A stretch of 64,000 bases of DNA from Amycolatopsis anabasis. GTDB lineage: Bacteria; Actinomycetota; Actinomycetes; Mycobacteriales; Pseudonocardiaceae. The stretch is from positions 1 to 64,000 of the forward strand of contig NZ_VTHK01000017.1 in NCBI RefSeq assembly GCF_009765355.1. Reading direction: 5' to 3'. A program made the position numbers and the translations under genes. Position 1 is the first letter of the stretch. Each line of letters opens with the position of its first letter. The notes beneath the pieces were generated by a model, which was not told the DNA's origin, made no database searches, and worked only from the letters and a program-made list of their open reading frames with translations. Positions 33,232 through 41,821 of the stretch are shown piece after piece.

Positions 33232-33831
33232 TCACCGTTCCCGGGATGCCCGCAGCCCGGTGAGGATGACGTCGAGGTTGCGGCGCCACTGGTCGGCGCC
33301 GGCGCGCAGGCCGATTGTGCGCGCACCCGGGATGACCGTGGCGAGCAGGAACGGAACGTCCTGCCACGCCACGTCCGCGCGGAGCGCGCCGGTTTCCCGC
33401 GCGCGTTCGACCAGTCGGCGGATCGCGTCGCGGAGTTTCGCCAGGGCCGGTTCCAGGCCCGGTCCGCCGTCCCCGCCGAGTGCCTCGTTGATGCCGCAGC
33501 TCGCCGTGCGCAACTGGACGTACGCATACGTAAATTCGCGGAATCCGTGCCAGGGATCGGGATCGTCCAGGGCCCGGTGCGCGAGCGCGATGATCTCGTC
33601 GACGGTGTCCAGCAAAACCGCTTCGAGGAGGGCCTCGCGCGAGGGCAGGCGCCGGTAGAACGTCCCGATGCCGACCCCGGCTCGCCGGGCGATCTCGTGC
33701 GCGGTCACCTCCACGCCGACCTCGGCGACAGCGGTGCGCGCGGCGGCGACCAGGCGTTCGACATTGCGCCGGGCGTCCGCTCGGGGGCGCGCGTCCCCGG
33801 TGAGCAGGCGTTCGACGGCGGTGATGGGCAT
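33232..33831 (-). CDS. TetR-family regulator of the Gfo/Idh gene
   Basis: 199 residues. Helix-turn-helix VEVTAHEIARRAGVGIGTFYRRLPSREALLEAV, then a C-terminal helical ligand domain. Divergent from the oxidoreductase gene, with two palindromes in the gap. The C-terminus is convergent with the thioesterase gene at 10 bp distance. It probably represses the oxidoreductase. Confidence 0.9.
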   Translation of the reverse strand: MPITAVERLLTGDARPRADARRNVERLVAAARTAVAEVGVEVTAHEIARRAGVGIGTFYRRLPSREALLEAVLLDTVDEIIALAHRALDDPDPWHGFREFTYAYVQLRTASCGINEALGGDGGPGLEPALAKLRDAIRRLVERARETGALRADVAWQDVPFLLATVIPGARTIGLRAGADQWRRNLDVILTGLRASRER

Positions 33832-33836
33832 GTGAT

Positions 33837-33907
33837 CACGGTAGCAGCAAGCGGACTCGGTAAGTCCGGTTGCTGCTACCGTGTAAACGGACGCACTAGG
33901 TCCGTTT
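33837..33907. promoter_or_regulatory. Two operator palindromes, tetR/oxidoreductase
   Basis: A 21-base inverted repeat with one mismatch (33837-33857 and 33863-33883, arms with GTAGCAGCAA and CGGACT) is followed by AAACGGAC-N7-GTCCGTTT (33885-33907). Both share CGGAC/GTCCG half-sites. The second lies close to the oxidoreductase start. Confidence 0.65.
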
Positions 33908-33922
33908 ATTCGGGAGGCGGTT

Positions 33923-35041
33923 GTGGCGGAGAAGATCAGGGTCGGGATCGTGGGGGCCAGTCCGGATCGGGGGTGGGCGGCCCGGGCGCACGTTCCCGCC
34001 TTGCGGGCGTTGCCGGACTACGAACTCACCGCGGTGGGCACCAGCCGGGCGGAGAGCGCGGCCGAGGCGGCGCGCAGGTTCGGCGCGGCCCATGCCTTCA
34101 CCGACGCGCGCGAGCTCGCCGAGCATCCCGAAGTCGACTTGGTGACCATCACCGTCAAAGTGCCCGCGCACGCCGAACTGGTGCGCGCCGCGCTCGACGC
34201 CGGTAAGCACGTGTACTGCGAGTGGCCGCTCGCCAGGACCACCGGGGAGGCCGAACTCCTCGCGAAGGCGGCGCGGGAAGCCGGGGTGCACCACGCGATC
34301 GGCCTGCAGACGAGGTTCGCCCCGGCCATCGCGCATGCCCGGGAACTGGTCGCGGACGGGCACCTCGGCCGGATCACGTCGGCCACCGTGTTCACCGCTC
34401 GCGGCAAGGGATCCGGGGCCGAGATCCCGGCTTGGGCGGCCTACACCTTCGACCGGGCGAACGGCGCCGGCCTGCTGGAGGTGATCGGCGGGCACACCCT
34501 CGACGCGCTGGAGTTCCTGCTCGGGGACATCGCCGAGATCTCGGCGGGCCTGTCCGTTCAGCATCCGCGCTACACGGTTGCCGAGACCGGGCGTGCCGTA
34601 GCGGTGACCAGCCCCGACCACGTGCTGCTGACCGCCTCGCTGCGGCGCGGTGCGGTGGTCTCGGCGCACCTGCACGAGGCGGAGGCCGGGGACCCGCGGA
34701 CCCGGATCGAGATCGCGGGCACCGCGGGCACGCTGGCCCTCTACTCGACGGGAGCGGAAAAACCCGAGGACGTCCAGCTCCCCATCGGCGAACTCCGGCT
34801 GCGGGAGGCGCGTGGCGGTTCCTGGCGCGAGGTTCCGCTGCCGGATCGCTTCCAGCCGGATCCCCGGGTTCCGGTGGTCGCGGCCGGTAACGTGTCCCGG
34901 CTCTACACCCGGCTGGCCGAGGACATCCGCACCGGGACGCGGCACGTCCCGGACTTCGCAGAGGGTGCACGGTTGCACCGGCTGCTCGACGCGGTCCGCG
35001 AATCGGCGGAAACCGGGACCCGGCAACGCTTTGCCGGTTGA
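33923..35041 (+). CDS. Gfo/Idh/MocA family oxidoreductase
   Basis: 372 residues. The start GTG 33923 has GGGAGG 5 bases upstream. The N-terminal Rossmann domain (KIRVGIVGASPDRGWAARAH) binds NAD(P); EKP-type motif is CEWPLARTTGEAE. A C-terminal GFO/IDH substrate domain includes GGHTLDALEFLLGDI. Such enzymes oxidise or reduce sugars and related polyols; the substrate is unknown. It is divergent from and probably controlled by the TetR regulator next to it. Confidence 0.9.
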   Translation: MAEKIRVGIVGASPDRGWAARAHVPALRALPDYELTAVGTSRAESAAEAARRFGAAHAFTDARELAEHPEVDLVTITVKVPAHAELVRAALDAGKHVYCEWPLARTTGEAELLAKAAREAGVHHAIGLQTRFAPAIAHARELVADGHLGRITSATVFTARGKGSGAEIPAWAAYTFDRANGAGLLEVIGGHTLDALEFLLGDIAEISAGLSVQHPRYTVAETGRAVAVTSPDHVLLTASLRRGAVVSAHLHEAEAGDPRTRIEIAGTAGTLALYSTGAEKPEDVQLPIGELRLREARGGSWREVPLPDRFQPDPRVPVVAAGNVSRLYTRLAEDIRTGTRHVPDFAEGARLHRLLDAVRESAETGTRQRFAG

Positions 35042-35060
35042 GTGCGGGGTTTTCCGCCCC

Positions 35061-36410
35061 TCACGCCATGTCCGTGGGCCCGATCGGGCGCCCGAGCAGG
35101 GCCAGCAGATCGTTGAACAGGACGCTGCCGAGCGTCGGCAGCGCGCCCGGGGAGAGCAGCGACGAGGCGACGGTCTTGGTGCCGCATCCCGATTCCGCGG
35201 GCTTGCCGGAAAGCCGGTCCTTCAGCCAGTTCAGCGCGTCCGGCGCGCCGGTGGCGACCAGTGCGATGTGCTCGCTGAGGATGTCGCGCTGGTACTGGAT
35301 CCGCGCCCCGTCCGCGCAGAACTTCCGCACCACGGCATCGGTGTCCTCGATCGGCACGAGTTCGTCGTTCACCGAGTGGTAGACGAAGATCGGCGCCTTC
35401 GGGGTGTGCTGGCCCATGGTGACGTCGGCGAGCACCTGCCGGGGCACCGGCTGGCTCAGCGGATCGGGAATGGTGAAGTACTCGTACAGATCCTTGAACA
35501 TGAAGGTCTGGACGTTCGACGAGTTGCACTGGGTCTTGGCCCTGGCGAGCGCGGCCTTCCCCTCGTCGGTCAGGTACGTGTCGAGGAACGCGGCCAGTTC
35601 CGGATAGGCCTCGCTCATCCCGGCGATCCCGCTCATCGCGATTCCGGCGAACACGCCGCCGTTCGCGCCCCGCAGGACATTGGTCGGGTTGACCGGCAGG
35701 CCGCCCTCGGCGACGCCCTTGATGTTCAGTTCGGGCGCGTAGGACGGCTGCAGTTCGGACGCCCAGCCCGCGGCCAGCGCACCGCCGGAGTAACCCCACA
35801 CGCCGACGCTGGTCCGGGCGCCGTTCAGGCCCGCCGGGGCGAAGTTCTCGGTCGCGCGGATGCCGTCGAGCACCGCGTGCCCGGCCTGTTTTCCCGCCAC
35901 ATAAGCACTCTTGGGGCCTTCGTAGTCCGGCACGGTCACCGCCCAGCCCTGCTGGAGCGCGGCGTCGATGAGCAGGATCTCGGCCTGCGCGACGATGTTC
36001 TCGTTGCCCGCGCCCTGCCGGAGCTGGTACGAGATGGCGCACTGCGGGGCGGCGCTGTCCTCGGCGACCTGGTACGACACCAGCGGCCGGGTCCGGTCCG
36101 GTTTGGCGTCCCACGGCAGCAGGACGGTGGTGACCGTGGCCTGCGGCTGGTGCTTCGTATCGGTCGTCCGGTACAGCAACTGCCAGGCCCGAGCCTTCTG
36201 CGGCAGCAGCGCGAAGGCGGAGACCGAGGTCTCGCGCGAACGCAGGATCGTGCCGGGCGCGGCCGATTCGAATCCGGCGGGCGGCTGGTAGAAGGGATCG
36301 CTCTGCGGGGGAAGCGGCGCGGCGGCGGCCGGTGTCCCGGCGACCATTCCGGCCAGGACGAGCGCGCCGAACAGTGCGGCGGCGGGGCGTTTCCACCTAC
36401 CTCGGAGCAT
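35061..36410 (-). CDS. Secreted lipase (LIP family, alpha/beta hydrolase)
   Basis: 449 residues from ATG 36410. Signal peptide (RPAAALFGALVLAGMVAGTP, cleaved near AAA-AP). The LIP (PF03583) fold has the nucleophile elbow VGVWGYSGGALAAGW, an Asp in SVNDELVPIEDTD and His in LSEHIAL. C-terminal helix with ALLGRPIG. The family includes triacylglycerol lipases and secreted esterases. A GTG two codons upstream is an alternative start. It is divergent from a TetR regulator, with an operator-like repeat TGTAC-N5-GTACA at 36526-36540. Confidence 0.88.
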   Translation of the reverse strand: MLRGRWKRPAAALFGALVLAGMVAGTPAAAAPLPPQSDPFYQPPAGFESAAPGTILRSRETSVSAFALLPQKARAWQLLYRTTDTKHQPQATVTTVLLPWDAKPDRTRPLVSYQVAEDSAAPQCAISYQLRQGAGNENIVAQAEILLIDAALQQGWAVTVPDYEGPKSAYVAGKQAGHAVLDGIRATENFAPAGLNGARTSVGVWGYSGGALAAGWASELQPSYAPELNIKGVAEGGLPVNPTNVLRGANGGVFAGIAMSGIAGMSEAYPELAAFLDTYLTDEGKAALARAKTQCNSSNVQTFMFKDLYEYFTIPDPLSQPVPRQVLADVTMGQHTPKAPIFVYHSVNDELVPIEDTDAVVRKFCADGARIQYQRDILSEHIALVATGAPDALNWLKDRLSGKPAESGCGTKTVASSLLSPGALPTLGSVLFNDLLALLGRPIGPTDMA

Positions 36411-36539
36411 TTCCACTGTCCTCTCTGACAGTCGGGCAATTCTGAAAAGACATCTGATCACAAAACGAGCGGCCGTGATCCGGGTTACGCGCGAGCTTCG
36501 AACCTTGAGGTGTGCACCAGCGGGGTGTACTTGTGGTAC

Positions 36540-37121
36540 ATGCCCTTGCCCCGCTTCACCCGGCTGCCGGGCGATCGGCGCGCGGAGATCCTCCGGACCG
36601 CCCGGGAGATGTTCGCCGAGCACGGTCCGGACACCGCCTCCTACAACAAGATCATCGCCGCGGCCGGGATCTCCAAAACCGCGGCGTACCACTACTTCGA
36701 CGGTCGCGAGGACCTGCTTTCGGCCGTGCTGGACGATCTGCTCGCCCGGCTGCACGGCAGCCTCGGCCCGTGGCGGGAGGCTGCCTCGCCCGCTGAGTTC
36801 TGGCGGGGACTGCGCGACGGTTTCGCCCGGCTGCACGGCCATCTCGCCGAGCGGCCGGACGACCTCGCGCTCGTCGACGTGGCCCTGGCGCGGGTGCCGG
36901 ACCACCGGTTCGACGCCTACCTCGGCGCGCTGATCGACAACGGCCGCGCCCTCGGGGTGATCCGCGCGGACGTGGACCGGGAACTGCTGCTCGCCGCGAC
37001 CGCGGCGGTGTTCCGGGTGCTGGACAACTGGATGCTGGCCCGGCCGGACGCCCCGGCGGACGCGTTGCGGCAGGCGTGGGGACTGCTGGCCGGGTTGTGG
37101 AGCGCGACCGATGCGGACTGA
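36540..37121 (+). CDS. TetR-family transcriptional regulator
   Basis: 193 residues from ATG 36540. Helix-turn-helix TASYNKIIAAAGISKTAAYHYFDGREDLLSAVL; the rest is a helical ligand domain. A GTG at 36510 would add 10 residues; neither start has a strong ribosome-binding site, so the mRNA may be leaderless. TGTAC-N5-GTACA (36526-36540) abuts the ATG and may be an autoregulatory operator. It overlaps the downstream membrane-protein gene by 11 bp. Confidence 0.88.
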   Translation: MPLPRFTRLPGDRRAEILRTAREMFAEHGPDTASYNKIIAAAGISKTAAYHYFDGREDLLSAVLDDLLARLHGSLGPWREAASPAEFWRGLRDGFARLHGHLAERPDDLALVDVALARVPDHRFDAYLGALIDNGRALGVIRADVDRELLLAATAAVFRVLDNWMLARPDAPADALRQAWGLLAGLWSATDAD

Positions 37122-37725
37122 TGTGCGGATCGACTGGACGATCCCACCCCTCGCACGCGGTGTGACCGGTGCGCTGCAACGGTTTTTCGGGCCGGGCGCG
37201 AAACGCGGCGAATACCTGGTGCAGGCGGTCGGCGGCGTGCTGTGCCTGGCCCTGCTGGTGTGGTGGACCGCGCGGGGTTTCCGGGACTGGTCGGCCGGGC
37301 AGATCGTGGTCGCGCTGCTCATCGCGTTCGACGTCGTGGGCGGCGTGCTCACCAACGCGACCAACGCGGCGAAGCGCTGGTACCACCGGCAGGCGCCCGG
37401 GATGACCCGCGAACGGCTGCTGTTCGTCGGCGTGCACGTGCTGCACCTCGCCGCGGTGGCCTTCGTGCTGCGAACCGGGGCGTGGCCGTGGTTCCTGCTC
37501 AACGCGGTGGTGCTCGCGGGCTCGGCGCTGCTCGTCGAGTTCGTCCCGCTGGAGGTCAAGCGGCCGGTCGCGATGGCCACCCTGCTCGCGGCCGTGGCGC
37601 TCAACGAGATCCTGGCCCCGCTGCCGGGCGCGCTCGGCTGGTTCGTGCCCTTCTTCTACCTCAAACTGCTGGTGTGCCATCTGGTTCCGGAGGCGCCGAT
37701 GTCCCGGCGCGCGCCCGACGCCTGA
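37111..37725 (+). CDS. Polytopic membrane protein of unknown function
   Basis: 204 residues with 5-6 predicted hydrophobic helices (VQAVGGVLCLALLVWWTA, GQIVVALLIAFDVVGGVL, RLLFVGVHVLHLAAVAFVL and others). No domain recognised. The ATG lies inside the TetR gene (11-bp overlap), so expression is coupled and the regulator may control or respond to this protein. It ends 2 bp from the convergent nSTAND gene. Confidence 0.85.
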   Translation: MRTDVRIDWTIPPLARGVTGALQRFFGPGAKRGEYLVQAVGGVLCLALLVWWTARGFRDWSAGQIVVALLIAFDVVGGVLTNATNAAKRWYHRQAPGMTRERLLFVGVHVLHLAAVAFVLRTGAWPWFLLNAVVLAGSALLVEFVPLEVKRPVAMATLLAAVALNEILAPLPGALGWFVPFFYLKLLVCHLVPEAPMSRRAPDA

Positions 37726-37727
37726 AC

Positions 37728-40700
37728 TCAGGGGCCGTCGCAGAGCGCCGGTGGATCGGCGGGGCTGGGGAAGTCGTGGGAAAGGCTGGTGCACAGGCGG
37801 CGGATCGCGTCGTGGGTGTCGGTGGTCCACGGGATGATGGTCTGGTCGCGGCTGCCGCTGGCCAGGGTGCCGTCCGGGCTCCACGCGATCGCGCTGACCG
37901 GGGCGGTGTGCCCGGTGAGCGTGGCCCACGCGGTGTAGGTGGCGCCGTCCCACAGGGTCACCGTGTTGTCCGTCCCCATGGTGGCCAGGAAACGCTGGTC
38001 CGGGCTGAACGTGGTGGACGAGATCTGGTCGGTCTGGCTGGTCAGCTCGGCGATCCGGGCGAAGGTCTCGGTGTCCCAGATGGACACCTTCCCCTCCGGG
38101 CCGCGCGGACCGGTCACCGCGAGCCGTTTGCCGTCCGGGCTGAAGGTGACCGCGAGCGCCGGTCCGTCGGTGACCTTCAGCGTCGCCCGCGGGGTGTAGG
38201 TGGTGGTGTCCCACAGTTGCACGACGCCGCCCCTGGTCGCGACCGCGAGCAGCCGCCCGTCCGGGGCGTAGGCCAGGTCGACGGGGACGTCGCCGTCGAG
38301 GACCCGGTCGACCGCGCGCCGCGCGGTGATGTCCCACAGCCGGATCGGCACGCCCGCGCCGAGGATCGCGAGCGTGCGCGAATCCGGGCTGAAGATCGCT
38401 TTGGTGACCGGGCCGGACACGGTGTCCACCACGTCGAACGTGTTCGTGTCGCGGAGCACCGCGCCGGTCGGCTCGCTGGTCACCAGCAGCCGGCCGTCGC
38501 GGCTGTACGCGGGCGGGCCGAGGTTGCGCAGGTTCACCGGAGTGCCGCCGGGCGCCAGCACCCGGCGCAGGTGGCGCTGGTTGTCCCAGAAGATCAGGTT
38601 CCCGTCGATGCTGCGGCTCACCATGCTGAACCCGTCCGGGCTGTAGGCGATTCCGGCGACGGTGTCGGTGTGGCCGAGGAACGGCAACTGGGAACGGCTC
38701 CACAGCAGCGTGCTCCCGCCGCTGCCGGTGCCCGCGATGAACCGGCCGTCCGGGCTGAACGTGGCGCTGGTGATGGAATTGTTGCGGCTCTTGACCAGTT
38801 GCCCGATCTTCGCGCGGCGCGCCACGTCCCACGCGAACAGGTTCGAATGCGCGTCGACCGAAACGAGCCGCCCGCCGGTCGGATCGAAGGCCAGGCTCAG
38901 GACCGCGGTCTGGTGCCCGGGGAGATCCGCGATGTGCTGCCGGGTTCCGGTGTCCCACAAGGTGATTTCGGTGCCCGGCCCGGCGACGGCGAGCATCCGC
39001 CCGTCCGGGCTGTAGGCCAGCGTGTGCCACGGGTACCGCGCCACCGGCAGGGTGGCGACCGGCGCGGAACCGGTCAGGTCCCACAGGCCGATCCGCCCGT
39101 CGGCGTCGGTGAAGGCCAGTTCCCGGCCGTCCGGCCGGATCGCGATGTCCGCGGCCACGGACTGCCCGGCCGGCGCGGTCACCGTCGCCAGGGGTGTGCC
39201 GTGCGTGGCGTTCCAGAGCTTGACGACGTTGCTCGTGTTGACGGTCGCCAGCGTCCGTCCGTCCGGGCTCAGCCGGATCCGCCGCACGCCACCGCCCACC
39301 GTGATCCGGGGGTTGAGTTCGGTTCCGCTGCCCACGTCCCAGAGGACGATCTGCCCGTCCGAGGTGCCGGCCGCCAGGTGTTCGCGGCCTTCCGAGTCGA
39401 CGCTGAACGTCAGCGTCACCACCTGCCCGAACTGCCCGTTCAGTTCCCGGATCCGGGTGTGGCTGCCGAGGTCCCAGAGCTCGATGGTCCCCGGCTTCCC
39501 GGGGGTGGCGAACCAGCCGCCGGTCGAGCTGAACGCCACCTCGGCGTTCACCCCGTAGGGCGCCGGGAGCTGGGCGTCGTAGTCGTGCCGGGACGCGAGG
39601 CTGAGCACCGCGCTGCGCGCCTCGGGGGTGGGGTAGCGCTGGTACGCCTCGAGCGCCGCGCGGATCGCCTGGGCGACGTCCCGGCCCGCCGCGGTCTGCG
39701 CCTCCGCGGCGAGCTGGCGCGAGGTCGCGATGTTGCCCTGGACGACCGCGTCGTCGCGGGCCCGCATCGCCACGACCGAGATCGCGACCGCGGCCACCAG
39801 CAGGATCGCCAGCGTCGCGGCGAGCACGCGCAGCTGCCGGGTCCGGTGCTGGGTCGCGGCCTGTTCCCGCGCGTCGGCGGTGATGCTCGCGCGCAGGAAA
39901 GCCGACTCCCGGTCGGTGAGGCTGTCGCAGTGCTCGTCCGCCCAGGCGCGCGCGAGGCTGAGCCGGACGCCGCGGTAGAGCGCCCCGGGATCGCGTTCGA
40001 CGGCCTCCCAATCCGCCGCGGCCTCGGTGACCTGGCGGTGGATGCGCAGGCCGTCCCGGTCCTCGGCCAGCCAGCCGCGCAGCCGCGGCCAGTGCCGGAC
40101 GAGGGCCTCGTGGGCGATCTCGATGCTGTCCTGGCCGAGGGTGACCAGCCGCGCGTCGGCGAGGGTGTCCAGCACGACGGCCGTGTTGGCGTCCTCGTCC
40201 AGTTCGGACCGGGCCACCCGGCGCTTGGTGTCCTGGGTGCCTTCGCCCAGGGCGACCAGGCGCAGCAGGATCTGCCGCGCCCGCCGCTGCTGCTCGGGTT
40301 CCAGCGCGGTGTAGGCGTTTTCGGCGGTCTTGGTGACCGCGCCGTGGATGCCGCCCGCGGCTTCGTAACCGGCCAGGGTGAGGGTGTTGCCGCGACGCCT
40401 CCGCCAGGTTTCCAGCAGGGCGTGCGACATCAGCGGCAGCACCCCCGCCTGCTCGGTCGCGTCGGCGACGATCCGGGCCAGCAGCGCGCCCTCCACCGCG
40501 CAGCCGGCCTGCACGGCGGGGCCGGTGATGGCCCGGCGGAGCTCGTCGGTGGTCATCGGGCCGACGGTCACGTGCGTCTCGGTGAGCGCCCGCGCGAGCT
40601 CGGGACGTGCGGCGCAGTGCGCGTAGAAGTCGGCCCGCACGCCGAGCACCACGCGGCAGCGGCTGTTCTCCGCGCCGGTCGCCCGCAGCAGCGCGTCGAG

Positions 40701-41450
40701 GAACCGGCTCCGCTCCTCGTCGTCCCGGCAGAGCGTGAACACCTCCTCGAACTGGTCGACCACCAGCACCAGCTCGGCCGACGGTGACCGGTCGACGACC
40801 GCCTGGCGCACCGCGCGGTGCAGGTTCTCCGGATCGGCGGCGAGTTCGGTGCGCAGCAGGCCGGCGGTCGAACCGGTGAGCCGGGCGAGGTGGATCGCGC
40901 ATTCCTCCAGCGGCCGCGCGCCGGGGGTGAACACGACCGCGAGCCCGTCGGAGTCGCCGCCCCGCAGGCGGGGCAGGACCCCGGCGCGCAGCAGTGAGGA
41001 CTTGCCGGCGCCGGACACGCCGAACACCGGCACCAGCCGGTACCGGGCCAGCCGGGCGAGCACCTCGTCGATCAGCCGCTCGCGGCCGAGGAACCGGTCG
41101 GCGTCCTCGGTGCCGAAGGCGGCCAGCCCGACATACGGCGAGCGTTCGTCGTCCTCGGACGGTCCGTTCCCGGTCTCCTCCGCCTGCAACTCGGCGGCGA
41201 CCGTCCGCCAGCGCCGTTCCCATTCGACGGGATCGCCGCCGCAGGCCCGGACATAGGCCAGCGTCACGCCCAGCGAGGGCAGTTTCCGCCCGCCGGCCGC
41301 ATCGGACAACGTCCCGGCCGAGTAGTGTGCCCGCTGCCCGAGCTCCCGGTAGGTCGGGCTACCGGCCTGTTCACGGAGATTCCGCAGGTCCGCGGCGAAC
41401 CGTAGCAGCACACCGTCGCCCACCTCCAGTGGACGCTCTCGACGAGCCAC
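37728..41450 (-). CDS. HTH-nSTAND NTPase-WD40 repeat protein
   Basis: 1240 residues from GTG 41450 with GGGAG 7 bases upstream. Order of domains: N-terminal helix-turn-helix like that of signalling STANDs (about 13-75, with YRELGQRAHYSAGTLSDAAGGRKLP); nSTAND-type NTPase with P-loop GVSGAGKSS at 144-152 and Walker B LVLVVDQFEE at 227-236; a helical arm; one hydrophobic helix (about 541-562); then WD40 propeller repeats to the end (many SPDGRTLA...LWD blades). STAND NTPases are switches that assemble upon ligand sensing. The membrane helix splits NTPase from WD40 part, so the propeller may lie outside the cell. Three iterons precede it. Function unknown. Confidence 0.88.
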   Translation of the reverse strand: MARRERPLEVGDGVLLRFAADLRNLREQAGSPTYRELGQRAHYSAGTLSDAAGGRKLPSLGVTLAYVRACGGDPVEWERRWRTVAAELQAEETGNGPSEDDERSPYVGLAAFGTEDADRFLGRERLIDEVLARLARYRLVPVFGVSGAGKSSLLRAGVLPRLRGGDSDGLAVVFTPGARPLEECAIHLARLTGSTAGLLRTELAADPENLHRAVRQAVVDRSPSAELVLVVDQFEEVFTLCRDDEERSRFLDALLRATGAENSRCRVVLGVRADFYAHCAARPELARALTETHVTVGPMTTDELRRAITGPAVQAGCAVEGALLARIVADATEQAGVLPLMSHALLETWRRRRGNTLTLAGYEAAGGIHGAVTKTAENAYTALEPEQQRRARQILLRLVALGEGTQDTKRRVARSELDEDANTAVVLDTLADARLVTLGQDSIEIAHEALVRHWPRLRGWLAEDRDGLRIHRQVTEAAADWEAVERDPGALYRGVRLSLARAWADEHCDSLTDRESAFLRASITADAREQAATQHRTRQLRVLAATLAILLVAAVAISVVAMRARDDAVVQGNIATSRQLAAEAQTAAGRDVAQAIRAALEAYQRYPTPEARSAVLSLASRHDYDAQLPAPYGVNAEVAFSSTGGWFATPGKPGTIELWDLGSHTRIRELNGQFGQVVTLTFSVDSEGREHLAAGTSDGQIVLWDVGSGTELNPRITVGGGVRRIRLSPDGRTLATVNTSNVVKLWNATHGTPLATVTAPAGQSVAADIAIRPDGRELAFTDADGRIGLWDLTGSAPVATLPVARYPWHTLAYSPDGRMLAVAGPGTEITLWDTGTRQHIADLPGHQTAVLSLAFDPTGGRLVSVDAHSNLFAWDVARRAKIGQLVKSRNNSITSATFSPDGRFIAGTGSGGSTLLWSRSQLPFLGHTDTVAGIAYSPDGFSMVSRSIDGNLIFWDNQRHLRRVLAPGGTPVNLRNLGPPAYSRDGRLLVTSEPTGAVLRDTNTFDVVDTVSGPVTKAIFSPDSRTLAILGAGVPIRLWDITARRAVDRVLDGDVPVDLAYAPDGRLLAVATRGGVVQLWDTTTYTPRATLKVTDGPALAVTFSPDGKRLAVTGPRGPEGKVSIWDTETFARIAELTSQTDQISSTTFSPDQRFLATMGTDNTVTLWDGATYTAWATLTGHTAPVSAIAWSPDGTLASGSRDQTIIPWTTDTHDAIRRLCTSLSHDFPSPADPPALCDGP

Positions 41451-41821
41451 CCCATCACTCCCTTTTCCGGCGACACATTGTTCGGGAGTCGTTGTTCGGC
41501 GTCCAGATACCGACACCGAACAAATGAAAGGCGATAAACACGGCCACAGCGGTGGTCAAGACCGGGGGTGCCACCGCGATCTGGGGGAGAAGGGGGAGGC
41601 TGGGGCGGTTCGACGGGTGGGAGCGCCGAACCGCTCCAGCTTTTCGCCGCCCACCGAATTGCTCCGTTCCGGGTACCCCGGTGCCCGGACCGAGCAGCCC
41701 GATGACTTACCTCCGGGTAACCACCTACTTATTTGTCGGTACTTGTCGACATGACCGTGGCGGGAAACGATTGCACCGGCGCGCCACGTCGGAGAAGCAA
41801 TCGAAACCGGAGAAAACCACA
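41451..41821. promoter_or_regulatory. Divergent intergenic region nSTAND / imine-reductase-like gene
   Basis: 371 bp between divergent genes. Near the nSTAND gene lie three TTGTTCGG-type iterons (41478-41523). Nearer the reductase gene, TACTT occurs twice 15 bp apart (from 41726 and 41741) around TTGTCGG. No gene was recognised in between. Confidence 0.4.
41478..41523. promoter_or_regulatory. Three TTGTTCGG iterons upstream of nSTAND gene
   Basis: Direct copies TTGTTCGG at 41478-41485 and 41492-41499 (14 bp apart) and an inverted copy CCGAACAA at 41516-41523. They sit 28-73 bp before the nSTAND start and could be binding sites for its own N-terminal HTH. Confidence 0.6.

Noticed and set aside
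36652..41223. 1523-residue minus-strand frame through the nSTAND region
   Set aside because: Low-complexity Arg/Ala/Gly/Pro product in another frame; the 37728-41450 frame has clean NTPase and WD40 motifs.
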